A DNA stretch of 64,000 nt from Terriglobia bacterium (GCA_020073305.1 JAIQFK010000003.1:281360-345359), one strand, 5' to 3'; counted from the stretch's first letter, positions 36,444 to 46,426 are shown. The notes: generated from the sequence alone by a model not told the origin. Numbers and translations: made by a program.

Positions 36444-38039
36444 ATGGACGGTCACAGGCGAATCGGGTATTGCGCGCAAGCCATTTTCTCGGTGTGTTTC
36501 CTGATGGCAGGCGTCCGGGCCGCGGACCACGTGAAGATTCAATCGGGCGAACTCGAAGGCGCAAGCGAGCCTGGCTCGGATGTCCGCGCATTCAAGGGGA
36601 TTCCTTTCGCCGCACCGCCCGTGGGCCCCCTTCGCTGGAAAGCGCCTCGGCCGGCGCCCAGTTGGACCGGTATTCGCGAAGCGGACGAGTTTGGATCGCG
36701 CTGCATGCAGGGAGACCCGTTCGGAGACATGATCTTTCGCGGCAAGGGAATGAGTGAAGATTGCTTGTACCTGAACGTATGGACCCCCGCGGCATCGGCG
36801 GGGGCCCGCCTTCCCGTCATGTTCTGGATCTATGGCGGAGGATTCGCGGCGGGCGACACCTCCGAACCGCGCCAGGATGGCGGGAATCTGGCAAAGAAGG
36901 GCGTGGTGGTGGTGAGCTGCAATTATCGCTTGGGCGTATTCGGATTTCTCTCGCACCCGGATCTGACCAAGGAGTCGGATCGCAACGCCTCGGGAAATTA
37001 TGGATTGCTCGACCAGGCAGCCGCCCTCGAGTGGGTCGCGAAGAACATTGGCGCTTTCGGGGGCGACCCGCACAAAGTCACGATCTTCGGAGAATCGGCG
37101 GGATCTTTTTCGGTGAGCGCGCTCATGGCGTCGCCGCTCGCGCGGGGTCTGTTTGAGCGCGCCATCGGTGAGAGCGGAGCGTTCATTGCGAGCACCGCCC
37201 TTCCTGCCAAGCCACGCGCGGAGACGGAGGCAACCGGCCGCAAGTTCGCGGAATCTCTCGGAGCCCAATCCATCGAAGCGCTGCGCGCCAAGCCGGCCGA
37301 TGAGATTCACCAGGCGGCTTTAAAGCTCGGCGCCTTCAGCTTTGAACCGAACCTCGATGGCTATTTCCTTCCGGATGATGTTGCCGCGATCTACACGAAG
37401 GGTAAGCAGAGCCACGTCCCGCTTCTGGCCGGTTGGAATGCCGATGAAGGCAGCTTCGAGATCGCCTTTGCCAAGGAAAAGCCCACGGCGGCGGCTTTCG
37501 CGAAGCAGGCGCAGACCCAGTTCGGCGCCAGGGCCGAAGCATTTTTGAAGCTCTATCCCGCGGCGACCGACGAGGAAGCCAGGCGGTCGGCACAGGATCT
37601 GTCCGGTGACCGGTTCATCGCCTTCTCCACATGGAAGTGGATCGAGCTGCATCGGGCCACCGGCAAATCACCCGTCTTCCGCTATGAGTTCGACCAGGCG
37701 CCTCCCGCCCCGGCGGATGCCAAGCCCGAGAGTCCCGCTGCACAACTCGGCGCGTATCACTCGGCGGAAATCGAGTTTGTGTTTGAGGCGCTCGATTCCA
37801 AGAAGCTTCCGTGGCGTGCCGAAGACCGCAAGGTGTCCGACCTCATGTCTGCGTACTGGGTCAATTTCGCGAAGACAGGCAATCCCAACGGACCCGGATT
37901 GCCTCAATGGCCCGCCTATGACAGCAACGGGTGGCAGGTGATGTACATAAGCGCCAACCCGCAGGCAGCGCCGGACGCGCACAGAGACCGTTATATTTTC
38001 CTTGACAAGGGAACCGCCGACAAACCGTCCGGACAGTAG
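36444..38039 (+). CDS. Exported type-B carboxylesterase
   Basis: The 531-residue product matches carboxylesterase type B (alpha/beta hydrolase). A signal peptide covers residues 1-27 (CAQAIFSVCFLMAGVRA). The nucleophile is S218 in FGESAGS; the oxyanion motif is WIYGGGFAAGD; EDCLYLNVWTP is the family's second signature. The acid is the Glu of NADEGSFE and the His that of LGAYHSAEIEFVF. AGGGGGA precedes ATG 36444, which fixes the start against a long upstream extension. It probably hydrolyses esters in the periplasm or outside. Confidence 0.93.
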   Translation: MDGHRRIGYCAQAIFSVCFLMAGVRAADHVKIQSGELEGASEPGSDVRAFKGIPFAAPPVGPLRWKAPRPAPSWTGIREADEFGSRCMQGDPFGDMIFRGKGMSEDCLYLNVWTPAASAGARLPVMFWIYGGGFAAGDTSEPRQDGGNLAKKGVVVVSCNYRLGVFGFLSHPDLTKESDRNASGNYGLLDQAAALEWVAKNIGAFGGDPHKVTIFGESAGSFSVSALMASPLARGLFERAIGESGAFIASTALPAKPRAETEATGRKFAESLGAQSIEALRAKPADEIHQAALKLGAFSFEPNLDGYFLPDDVAAIYTKGKQSHVPLLAGWNADEGSFEIAFAKEKPTAAAFAKQAQTQFGARAEAFLKLYPAATDEEARRSAQDLSGDRFIAFSTWKWIELHRATGKSPVFRYEFDQAPPAPADAKPESPAAQLGAYHSAEIEFVFEALDSKKLPWRAEDRKVSDLMSAYWVNFAKTGNPNGPGLPQWPAYDSNGWQVMYISANPQAAPDAHRDRYIFLDKGTADKPSGQ

Positions 38040-38111
38040 CATTCGCAAACTTTTCTGCGCCGCTCGACGGCCAAACCCTGCGCCGGTTCGTCATGCATAA
38101 TGAGGGAGTAA

Positions 38112-39680
38112 GTGAATCCGTCTCAGAGTGACCGCCACGCCGGCAGTGTCTCTATAGACTCGCCGGCGAAAACCCATCCTGTCGAGAGCCGCGCGGCCAA
38201 GATGATCCGGGAGATCTTCGAGTCCGGGCGGCCGCTCACCTACATCCGCTCCTCCGAAGAGCAACGCGTTGGAAGGCTGCTGCTCGACGTGGGCCGGAGG
38301 CTGTCCGGCTCGACGCCTGTTCCCGTTTGGCAATGGAGTCTTACAGAGGGTATGCATCGGGATGGCGAGGCCGCTCAGGCCGGTACCCAAGCGCCTCGCG
38401 GAGCGCTCGACTTCATTGTGGCGCACAAAGACGCCGCCATCTTCCACCTGAAGGACTTTCATGAGCCGCTGCGTGAGTCTCCCGAGATCCGGCGCCGCCT
38501 TCGAGACGTCTACCAGCACTGCATCGACCAGCGGAAGTTCATTGTCCTCTCCTCTCCGGTCCGGTTCATTCCTGAGGAAGTCGAGCGCAGCGTGATCTTC
38601 GTTGAGCTGCGTCCGCCCGATGTGGTCGAGCTGGCCGATTTCCTGCGCGACGAGATCCACCGAATCGCGCCGCCGGGGGAGAGCGCAAACACAAGCGAGG
38701 AAGTTCTCTACCAACTCGCGCCGGCTCTACAAGGACTCACGCTCGACGAAGCCCGCTACGCGTTGCGCCGTGCTCTGGCCGCGGGGCGTCTTGGACCGGA
38801 GTCGCTACCGGCCCTGCTCGAAGAGAAGCGGCTCCTGGTCAACCGCAGCGGCGTCATCGAATTCATTGCCGGCACGACGGATCTAGCGGACATCGGCGGC
38901 CTCGAGAATCTCAAGAAATGGCTGCTCGATCGCCGCAAGCTCTTTCAGATGCGCGACACGCTGACAAGCGAGATCGTGCCCAAGGGAGTCCTCATGATGG
39001 GAATCCCGGGCTGCGGGAAAAGCCTCTCGGTCAAGGCCATCGCCTCTTCCTTTCAGCTTCCGCTCTATCGGGTGGACATGACCGAGATATTTTCCGGCCG
39101 GCATGGCAAGCCCGAAGGCGCTTTCGTCGAAGCCTGCCACATGATGGAAGACATGGCGCCCGCCGTTCTCTGGTTCGACGAGATCGAGATGGGTATCACG
39201 TCCACCGAATCCGGCGGCGAGCAAGGCAGGATCTTCGCGTTCTTCCTCACCTGGATGCAGGAGAAAACCCGCGGCCTGTTCGTCGCCGCCACGGCAAACC
39301 GCATCGACCTTCTCCCCGCCGAAATGATTCGCAAAGGACGTTTCGACGAGGTGTTCTTTGTCGACCTGCCGCTCGATGACGAGCGGATCGAGATCTTCAA
39401 GATTCACCTCAGCCGCCGGGGCATGGATCCGTCGGGGTTCAACCTGTCACAATTGACGCAGTTCACCGGCGGCTGGGCCGGAGCCGAGATCGAGCAGTGT
39501 GTCGTATCCGCCCTGACCAGGGCACGGCTCGAGGGCCGGGAGCTGACCGATCAGGATCTCATCAGCGTCGCGGTAAAGATTGTCCCGCTCTCGCGCACCA
39601 TGAAGGAGCAGATCAATCACATTCGAGCCTGGGCCTTCGAGCGCGCCGTCCGCGCCTCCCCCCACCCCATCGGCCGTTGA
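38112..39680 (+). CDS. AAA family ATPase (Ycf46-like)
   Basis: The 522-residue protein has a C-terminal AAA domain: Walker A GIPGCGKS at 297-304, Walker B VLWFDEIE at about 342-349, sensor ATANRIDLLP and arginine-finger RKGRFDEVFF. The N-terminal 260 residues form the helical/Rossmann-like half seen in Ycf46-type proteins (YIRSSEEQRVGRLLLDV; VIFVELRPPD). Ycf46 relatives occur in cyanobacteria and plastids and affect inorganic carbon use; their action is unknown. GTG at 38112 is preceded by AGGGAG. It is not clearly in an operon. Confidence 0.88.
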   Translation: MNPSQSDRHAGSVSIDSPAKTHPVESRAAKMIREIFESGRPLTYIRSSEEQRVGRLLLDVGRRLSGSTPVPVWQWSLTEGMHRDGEAAQAGTQAPRGALDFIVAHKDAAIFHLKDFHEPLRESPEIRRRLRDVYQHCIDQRKFIVLSSPVRFIPEEVERSVIFVELRPPDVVELADFLRDEIHRIAPPGESANTSEEVLYQLAPALQGLTLDEARYALRRALAAGRLGPESLPALLEEKRLLVNRSGVIEFIAGTTDLADIGGLENLKKWLLDRRKLFQMRDTLTSEIVPKGVLMMGIPGCGKSLSVKAIASSFQLPLYRVDMTEIFSGRHGKPEGAFVEACHMMEDMAPAVLWFDEIEMGITSTESGGEQGRIFAFFLTWMQEKTRGLFVAATANRIDLLPAEMIRKGRFDEVFFVDLPLDDERIEIFKIHLSRRGMDPSGFNLSQLTQFTGGWAGAEIEQCVVSALTRARLEGRELTDQDLISVAVKIVPLSRTMKEQINHIRAWAFERAVRASPHPIGR

Positions 39681-39700
39681 TCTCGAATCCGTGCCCCCGC

Positions 39701-41272
39701 TCACTTCCCTTGTTCCGGTTTCCCGCAAACAAAATTCGCCGCTTCGTCTGTGCTGCCGCTTCCCTTCCACCGCGCCACTTCCGGATACGGGCACAGCGGC
39801 CGCGTACGCGCCACGCCGCCCGCCGGGTTCATCCACGACTTGTACTTTGCCGCTACGATCGGACCCGGCGCGGTTCCCTCCTCCACCCAGCGTTCCAGAG
39901 CCGTATCGATGTCGTGCTGCGCGTCGCCCTGCGCCACGCTCCACTGGCCGAACATGTCCGGCCCAGGGCCGCCCGAGCAATGCTGCATCCCCGGAACCAT
40001 GTACAGGCGCACGAATTCGCCCGCGCTGTTTGCGCCCATCTTCGACAACACGCTTTGGTAGTAATTGATCGAATTGCCCGCGGGGATGGCGGCGTCGTTC
40101 CACCCGTGATACAGGATGAGCTTCCCGCCGCGTTCTTTGAAAGCCGTCAGGTCCGGATCGGTGGCATTCAAGATCGGCCCCATCTTGTCGTCAGCGGCCT
40201 TCAAATCCCGATCCACGTTGAACGTGTGGTAGTCCCAGGCCGCATTGTTGAACATCATGTTCGCAAAAAAACCTGTCCCGAAAGCGTACTGCAGGCTCTT
40301 GCCCGGCGCCGGTCCCGTCACCCACAGGCCCCAGCCGCCCCCGCCCGTTTCGCCGCCTGAAGGAAAGCCGGGCATGATCTGCTGCCCGCTCGACGTTCGA
40401 GGCCCTTGGTAGATCTTCTTCAACGCCGCAACCTGCGGCCCGGTGAGGCAACCGTCCGACTCCGTCCCCTTGCAGAGCAACTCGTTCGGATCAAATGAGC
40501 ATCGCCTCGGATCGTCGATCACTCCGTCCTTGACGCCGTCGAGCGAGTCGCAGTGCTCGAGCGCCGAGGTTTCGATGGCGGCCAGCTTGCGCGCCGGAAT
40601 GTAACTCGCCGGATCTTGCATGGTGGCCTGAATGTCCCAGAGAGCCTGCGTGAGCAAATGCGTCCAGAAGTTGGCGGGCGCGCCGGCTATGATCCCGTCG
40701 TAGTCGTTGGGATAGCGCTGCGCCTCCATCAGGGCCTGCCGGCCGCCGTTCGAGCACGAACTGAAATACGAGCGCTTGGGCTGCTCACCGTAGAACGAGC
40801 GGATCAGCGTCTTGGCCCTCTCGGCGGTTTCATGAATCGCCCGGTACCCGAAATCCACGATCTTCTCCCGATGCCCCAGCGCCCAGCTCGCATCAGGCGC
40901 GGCGCCGTGGTGCCCGGTATCGGTGGAAGCGGTAGCGTAGTTGTGGCTCACCGCTTCTCCCATTGCGCCGAAGCTGATGGACCCCGCAAAGCCGCCGTTC
41001 CCAATGCCCTGAAACTTCCCATTCCAACCGGAACTCGGCATCCACACTTCAAATTCGATTTGCGAGTCGCCCGTCGGCTTGATCACACCCGCCACGCGGC
41101 AGAAGGCCGGCAGTTTCTCGATGGGCTTGCCCTCCGGCGGCGTGAACGTCCCCGCGGGGACGGTCTGAGCCGTGGTGACCGTCGTGTCCGCCAGCGCCAG
41201 CCGCGCCATATCCTCGCAGGTTCTGGCCTCAATCGGCGCTGCTATCATCGCGAGAACAATCAGTAGTCTCAT
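39701..41272 (-). CDS. Tannase / feruloyl esterase family protein, exported
   Basis: The 523-residue product has a signal peptide (MRLLIVLAMIAAPIEA). It carries the hallmarks of the tannase family: nucleophile in SSCSNGGRQAL, acid in YHGWNDAAIP and His in VPGMQHCSGGPGPD, with the two Cys that join Ser and His loops (the CS-D-HC motif). The lid region (DDPRRCSFDPNELLCKG) includes the calcium-site-like DGVKDGVIDDP. These enzymes cleave gallic or ferulic esters from plant polyphenols or xylan. It ends 21 bases from the convergent AAA gene and lies downstream of the dioxygenase gene on the same strand. Confidence 0.93.
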   Translation of the reverse strand: MRLLIVLAMIAAPIEARTCEDMARLALADTTVTTAQTVPAGTFTPPEGKPIEKLPAFCRVAGVIKPTGDSQIEFEVWMPSSGWNGKFQGIGNGGFAGSISFGAMGEAVSHNYATASTDTGHHGAAPDASWALGHREKIVDFGYRAIHETAERAKTLIRSFYGEQPKRSYFSSCSNGGRQALMEAQRYPNDYDGIIAGAPANFWTHLLTQALWDIQATMQDPASYIPARKLAAIETSALEHCDSLDGVKDGVIDDPRRCSFDPNELLCKGTESDGCLTGPQVAALKKIYQGPRTSSGQQIMPGFPSGGETGGGGWGLWVTGPAPGKSLQYAFGTGFFANMMFNNAAWDYHTFNVDRDLKAADDKMGPILNATDPDLTAFKERGGKLILYHGWNDAAIPAGNSINYYQSVLSKMGANSAGEFVRLYMVPGMQHCSGGPGPDMFGQWSVAQGDAQHDIDTALERWVEEGTAPGPIVAAKYKSWMNPAGGVARTRPLCPYPEVARWKGSGSTDEAANFVCGKPEQGK

Positions 41273-41323
41273 CTCACCGTCCTTAACGGAGCCGCGACTG
41301 CAAGGAGCGGTCGCGTTTTCACC

Positions 41324-42280
41324 CTATCCCTTGCCCACTTTCGGTAGCAGTCGCAAGTCACCGCTCTGGTCGCGCAGCAGGCACGTCCCCATATACTGCT
41401 GCTTCGACCTCGCCGCCGCCAGGTCGTGATAAACGAACGCGCCCTTCACGAAGAAATGGCAGACCAGCGACTTTCGCGAGAGCTGGATGTTCCTGCGCAT
41501 CGACCCGCCGTGAATCAGGTTGGCATGCCAGATCAGCACGTCGCCCTTCTTCGCGTGAAAATAATGCGGCTCGATGTGGCGCTCCTCCACAACCCGCCGG
41601 ATGTATGGCTCGTACTTCGCTGCATAGGACGAGTACCCGTGCTCCTTGAAGTCCGATTCCGTGATGCCCACATCTTTGCTGAATACATAAGGCAGCCGGT
41701 GACTTCCCGGGTAGAATACCAGCGGCCCGCTGTCCGGGTGAATGTCTTCAAACGCAATCCACGCCGCGCTCAGGTACCCGATCGGGTACGTCGTCATGTG
41801 AATCGAGTCCGAGTGCGCGCCTTGCTGTGAACCCTTATGCGCCATGATGGTCTGCAGCGGCTTCGGTTCCCGCTCCATCAGTAGCCGGATCCAATGCAAC
41901 AGGCCGGGATGTTTCAAAATTTGGCAATACGCTCCGGCCTTCTTGTGCGGGTTCAGATACCGGCCGGGATAAGGATCATCCGCCGCCGCCGGTTCGGCCT
42001 CGAGCCGGATCTTTCCATCGCGAATGGCCCGCTCATAGGCGTTCCAAACCGAGTCCAGAACGCGATCGTCAATCAGCTTGTCGATGATGATGTAGCCATT
42101 GGCCGCCCAGTACCGGCACTGCTGGGCCTCTTCTTCGGTGACCTGCCCTTGTTGCAGCTTGCTCTCGATCTGCTCCAGTGCATCCGGCCGGTCGAGCCAC
42201 GGATACGGCCCCGAGTAAGGAAAATGCTCCGCCCGAAACGAAGGGAGCCGTGAGACTTTTACCGGCTTATCTGCAAACAT
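41324..42280 (-). CDS. Phytanoyl-CoA dioxygenase (PhyH)-like iron oxygenase
   Basis: The 318-residue product resembles the PhyH family of Fe(II)/2-oxoglutarate oxygenases. The metal site candidates are HSDSIHM (H and D of HxD) and the later His in IWHANLIHGGS. An arginine following (HGGSMRRN) may bind 2-oxoglutarate. VFYPGSHRLPY is the usual family motif. ATG 42280 (MFADKPVKVSRL) is preferred over the longer open frame. It is divergent from the ADOP gene and precedes the tannase gene by about 50 bases, so the two may be coexpressed. Substrate unknown. Confidence 0.86.
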   Translation of the reverse strand: MFADKPVKVSRLPSFRAEHFPYSGPYPWLDRPDALEQIESKLQQGQVTEEEAQQCRYWAANGYIIIDKLIDDRVLDSVWNAYERAIRDGKIRLEAEPAAADDPYPGRYLNPHKKAGAYCQILKHPGLLHWIRLLMEREPKPLQTIMAHKGSQQGAHSDSIHMTTYPIGYLSAAWIAFEDIHPDSGPLVFYPGSHRLPYVFSKDVGITESDFKEHGYSSYAAKYEPYIRRVVEERHIEPHYFHAKKGDVLIWHANLIHGGSMRRNIQLSRKSLVCHFFVKGAFVYHDLAAARSKQQYMGTCLLRDQSGDLRLLPKVGKG

Positions 42281-42360
42281 GCCTTGGCTGCTATCATACC
42301 CTGTGGGGCAGCTCCGGGACCGCGCGGAAACGCCCTGTCCTGCATGGAGGAACACCCACG

Positions 42361-44868
42361 ATGTGGGGCCGCACATTCTTGGAGCAATTCTGGCAGGACC
42401 TGCACTACTCGGTGCGCATGTTGCGCAAGACCACCGGGTTCGCGTCCGCCGCCATTCTCACGCTCGCGCTCGGAATCGGCGCCAGCACCGCCATCTTCAC
42501 GTTGCTGAACGCCCTCGTCTTTCGCCTGCTGCCGGTGGCCGGTCCGCATCAGCTCGTGCAGTTCACAAACACGCTTCCGCTGTGGGAAACCGGCAGTACC
42601 AACCGCAGCAGCCTGTTCGCCTACCCGCAACTCGAGCGGTTTCAGGCCCAGTCTAAGACGCTGTCCGGCATTTTTGGCGGCACGGGCCTCGGGCGGGTCA
42701 TCGTCGGCTCCCATGGAACATCTGGACTGGCCCAGGGCGACGCTTACACCGGCAACTTCTTCTCCGTCCTCGGCGTCACACCCCAGTACGGCCGCTTCTT
42801 CTCGGCTGACGACGACCGGCTGGACGCTTCTGTGGCCGTCATCAGCGATCGCTACTGGCGCAGCCGGTTCGGCGCCGACCCTTCCATCGTCGGGAGCTTG
42901 GTCACGGTCAACCAGGTTCCATTCACCGTGATTGGCATCACGCCTTCGGGTTTCGCGGGAATCTCAGTCGGAAATAGCCCAGACCTTTGGGTGCCCCTCC
43001 ACGCTCTCGATCGTCTCCAGCCGGACAGCAAGCGATGGACCGAGCCTTTTTCCGCCTGGATATTCATTGCGGGACGGCTCCGCCCGGGAATATCGCGCGA
43101 GCAGGCGCAGGCCGAACTCGACGTCATTCACCGGCGGCTTCTGGCAGAGCAGGTATCAGGTTCGGTGATTCGCGGCTGGGAAAATGTTCAGCGCTTCGTT
43201 CGCGAAACTCATCTCGCGCTCCGGCCCGCCGCAACGGGCGTGTACAGCGGTCTGCGTGACCTCTACGCGCTGCCGTTGCGGCTTCTGATGTGGGTAGCCG
43301 GCATCGTGTTGCTGGTGGCGTGTGCCAACATCGCCAACCTGTTTTTGGCCCGCGCCTGGAACCGGCGCCATGAAATCGCTCTCAGGCTGGCGATGGGAGC
43401 CAGTCGCGGCCGGCTCGTGCGTCAGCTTCTCACCGAAAGCGTCGTGCTGGCATTCATCGGTGGCGCGATCGCGGTGCCGGTGGCGTGGTGGGGCAGCCTG
43501 GTGCTGGTGCGCATGATCTCGACAGGTGATTCGCCGGTGCCCCTCGGTATCAATCCGGACTGGCGGATCTTCACCTTTACTGCGGCCGTATCGCTGCTCA
43601 CGGGGATTCTCTTTGGTCTCGCCCCGGCCATACGCAGCACGCGCGTCGATCTCGGTCCAGCCATAAAGGAACGTACACGCCGTACTACCGGCTCCGCACG
43701 CACTCTGGAACGTTCCTTGGTGGTGGCGCAAGTTGCGCTTTCAGTGGTACTGCTCACCGGGGCAGGACTCTTCGCCCGCACGCTCCAGAAACTCTGGAGC
43801 GTAGACGTAGGATACAACCGCGAGAACGTGCTCCTGTTCTCCGTGGATGCCCGGCTTGCTGGTTATCCGGTCGATCGCGCCGGAGCGGTATACCGCGAAA
43901 TTCTGCGGCGCCTGCAAACCCTGCCGGAAGTGAAGTCCGCCAGCGCCTCCGTGGTGCGGCCCGTGGATGACCAGTTCTATCTTGTGGATCGAGTCGACGA
44001 AATCGACGGTCGCAGGCTGCCCGAGCGCGCTGCCATCCGCGTTACATGGAACGCCACCAGCCCGGAGTATTTCTCCACCGTTTCGACGCCGATCCTGGCG
44101 GGACGCGATTTCGATGCCCACGATCACTACACCGCGCCAAAGGTGGCCATCGTCAATGAATCGCTCGCCCGCGTTGCCTTCCCGAACCAGAACCCCCTCG
44201 GCCACCGGCTGGGTGATGCCACCATCGTGGGCGTCGTGAAAGACTCGCGCTACCGCGGCCCGCGCGAACAGCCGGCGCCAGTGGTCTATTACCCGCTCTT
44301 CCAGCATGGTCCGGATCAGGAGTATCGCTGGGGGTTTGTGTCCTTCGAGTTGCGTTATGGGTCTGGCTTCAACCTGCTGGACGAAGCGCGGCGGCAAGTG
44401 GCTTCGGTGGACCCGAATCTGCCGGTCTTCCGCGCCAGGACGCTGCTCGCGCAGGCCGAACTGGCGATGCTCAAGGAGCGGCTCCTTGCGCGGCTGTCCG
44501 GCTTCTTCGGAGCGCTCGCCCTGCTGCTTACGTGCGTCGGCCTCTACGGTCTGATGGCTTACACGGTCGCGCGTCGTACGGCCGAAATCGGAATCCGGCT
44601 GGCGCTAGGCGCCGGGCGCGATCACATTATTTCGCTGGTGTTGCGCGAGACGCTCCTTCTCACATTGGCAGGCATTGCGGCGGGACTCCCTTTGGCCCTA
44701 TGGGCCGCGCAGTACGCGAAGTCCGTGCTCTTTGAAATCGGCGCCGCCGACCCGGTGACGATCGCATCCGCCGTTGCCGCTTTGATCAGCGTTGCCGCGC
44801 TGGCCGGTTACGTGCCAACTCGCCGCGCCCTTCACGTTGACCCAATGGTGGCCTTGCGCCACGAGTAG
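42361..44868 (+). CDS. ADOP-family orphan ABC-type permease (MacB-like), third copy
   Basis: The 835-residue protein starts MWGRTFLEQFWQDLHYSVRM with an N-terminal helix AAILTLALGIGASTAIF, then periplasmic MacB core, FtsX bundle (LLVACANIANLFLARAWNR), second core and second FtsX bundle, ending PTRRALHVDPMVALRHE. GGAGG lies 10 bases before the ATG. No ATPase gene is adjacent. It is clearly more diverged from the two copies at 7-12 kb than a recent duplication would be. Its last 83 bases overlap the convergent hydantoinase-B gene. Confidence 0.88.
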   Translation: MWGRTFLEQFWQDLHYSVRMLRKTTGFASAAILTLALGIGASTAIFTLLNALVFRLLPVAGPHQLVQFTNTLPLWETGSTNRSSLFAYPQLERFQAQSKTLSGIFGGTGLGRVIVGSHGTSGLAQGDAYTGNFFSVLGVTPQYGRFFSADDDRLDASVAVISDRYWRSRFGADPSIVGSLVTVNQVPFTVIGITPSGFAGISVGNSPDLWVPLHALDRLQPDSKRWTEPFSAWIFIAGRLRPGISREQAQAELDVIHRRLLAEQVSGSVIRGWENVQRFVRETHLALRPAATGVYSGLRDLYALPLRLLMWVAGIVLLVACANIANLFLARAWNRRHEIALRLAMGASRGRLVRQLLTESVVLAFIGGAIAVPVAWWGSLVLVRMISTGDSPVPLGINPDWRIFTFTAAVSLLTGILFGLAPAIRSTRVDLGPAIKERTRRTTGSARTLERSLVVAQVALSVVLLTGAGLFARTLQKLWSVDVGYNRENVLLFSVDARLAGYPVDRAGAVYREILRRLQTLPEVKSASASVVRPVDDQFYLVDRVDEIDGRRLPERAAIRVTWNATSPEYFSTVSTPILAGRDFDAHDHYTAPKVAIVNESLARVAFPNQNPLGHRLGDATIVGVVKDSRYRGPREQPAPVVYYPLFQHGPDQEYRWGFVSFELRYGSGFNLLDEARRQVASVDPNLPVFRARTLLAQAELAMLKERLLARLSGFFGALALLLTCVGLYGLMAYTVARRTAEIGIRLALGAGRDHIISLVLRETLLLTLAGIAAGLPLALWAAQYAKSVLFEIGAADPVTIASAVAALISVAALAGYVPTRRALHVDPMVALRHE

Positions 44869-46426
44869 AGGGCCCCCATCCGCCCCCGCCCGGCGATTCG
44901 ATCCGCAGCACATCCCCCTCGCGCACCAGAAAATTCGCCTTCCCCGCAATCTTCATCCGCTTTCTTCCGCGCAGCAGCGTGTTCCGGCCCGGCTTGCCCG
45001 CCTCGCCGCCTGCCAGTCCGTAGGGTCCTCGCGCCCGGCGGTCAGACAGAATCGTGACATCGCACGGCGTGAGAAATTCGATCTCGCGCACGATGCTGTC
45101 GCCTCCCTCGTGTTTTCCCGCTCCGCCCGAGCCGCGCCGCACTTCGTAGCGATTAACCCGCAGCGGATACTGGCGTTCAAATGCCTCCACCGGCGTGTTC
45201 CAACTGTTGGTCATGTGCGTGTGGACCGCGCTCTCGCCAGGGCCTGAGCCTGACGCGCCCATGCCCCCGGCAATCGTCTCGTAATACGCGAAGGGCTGGT
45301 TACGCCGCGGGTCCCATCCGCCCAGGGAGAGGTTGTTCATGGTTCCCGAGCTCGCCGCCGGAATCCGGTCCGGCGCCGCTTGAGCCAGCGCGCCCAGCAG
45401 CGCGTCCGTGATCCGTTGCGAGGTCTCGACATTCCCCGCGGCCATGGCCGCCGGCAGGCCCGCGTTCACCACCGTCCGCTCCGGCGCGATGACGCGGATG
45501 GGCCGGAGCAACCCGGATGTGTAAGGCACATCCTCCGACACCAGGCACCGGAACACGTACATGGTGGCGGAGAGCGCCACGGCATAGTTGGCATTAACCG
45601 GTCCCGCAACTTGCGCATCGGAGCCCGTGAAGTCGACGGTCGCCGAATCGTCCCGTATTTCGATAGACACCTGAATCTTCACCGGCCGCTCGGTCACGCC
45701 ATCGCTGTCCAGGAAATCCGCGAAGCGGTAGACGCCATCCGGCAACTCGCGGATCGCCGCCCGCGCCATTCGCTCGCTGTAGTTCTGCAACTCCCGCATG
45801 TTGCGGTTTACCCGAGCCAGGCCGTACTTACGCGCGATTGCCCGCAGCCGCTCTTCGCCCCGCCGGTTGGCCATCATCTGCGCCAGCAGATCGCCCTCGC
45901 GCTCCTCCGGCGTCCGCACGTTCGCCAGAATCAACCGCATCAAACCACGATCCACCACGCCGCCGCGCACCACCAGCACCGGCGGAATGCGGATGCCCTC
46001 CTGGTAGATCTCCCGCGCCAGCGGCATCGATCCCGGGCTCATGCCTCCCACATCGGCATGGTGCGCGCGGTTGGCGACATAAAACGCCGGGCGGTTCTTG
46101 CTCTGGATGAAGACAGCGGAGACGGCTGTGATGTCCGGCAGATGCGTGCCGCCCTGAAACGGATCGTTCACCATCACCACGTCGCCCGGCCGCAGCCGGA
46201 ACGCATCAATCGCGTGCCGCACCGAGAGCGGCATCGCGCCCAGGTGCACCGGCATGTGATCTCCCATCGCTACGGTCTCGCTGGCGGCGTCGTACACCGC
46301 GCACGAGTAATCGCGGCGCTCCTTGATGTTGGCGGAGTACGCGGTCTTGCGCAGAACCACGCCCATCTCCTCGGCAATCGAGACGAAGAGATTGCGGAAC
46401 AGTTCGAGCTCAACGGCGTCGGGCAT
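44786..46426 (-). CDS. Hydantoinase B / oxoprolinase family protein
   Basis: The 546-residue product matches the B subunit of ATP-dependent N-methylhydantoinase/oxoprolinase: LFVSIAEEMGVVLRKTAYS, RRDYSCAVYD, MVNDPFQGGTHLPDITAVSA and the SGRGE-like GGxxARGPYGLAGGEAG tail. The family normally ends shortly after IESPGGGGWG; here about 28 more residues (STRGARPPLGQREGRGELA...) run antisense into the end of the ADOP gene. That suggests loss of the original stop. No A subunit (HyuA) gene is adjacent, so the enzyme is incomplete here or works with a distant partner. Confidence 0.9.
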   Translation of the reverse strand: MPDAVELELFRNLFVSIAEEMGVVLRKTAYSANIKERRDYSCAVYDAASETVAMGDHMPVHLGAMPLSVRHAIDAFRLRPGDVVMVNDPFQGGTHLPDITAVSAVFIQSKNRPAFYVANRAHHADVGGMSPGSMPLAREIYQEGIRIPPVLVVRGGVVDRGLMRLILANVRTPEEREGDLLAQMMANRRGEERLRAIARKYGLARVNRNMRELQNYSERMARAAIRELPDGVYRFADFLDSDGVTERPVKIQVSIEIRDDSATVDFTGSDAQVAGPVNANYAVALSATMYVFRCLVSEDVPYTSGLLRPIRVIAPERTVVNAGLPAAMAAGNVETSQRITDALLGALAQAAPDRIPAASSGTMNNLSLGGWDPRRNQPFAYYETIAGGMGASGSGPGESAVHTHMTNSWNTPVEAFERQYPLRVNRYEVRRGSGGAGKHEGGDSIVREIEFLTPCDVTILSDRRARGPYGLAGGEAGKPGRNTLLRGRKRMKIAGKANFLVREGDVLRIESPGGGGWGPSTRGARPPLGQREGRGELARNRPARQR

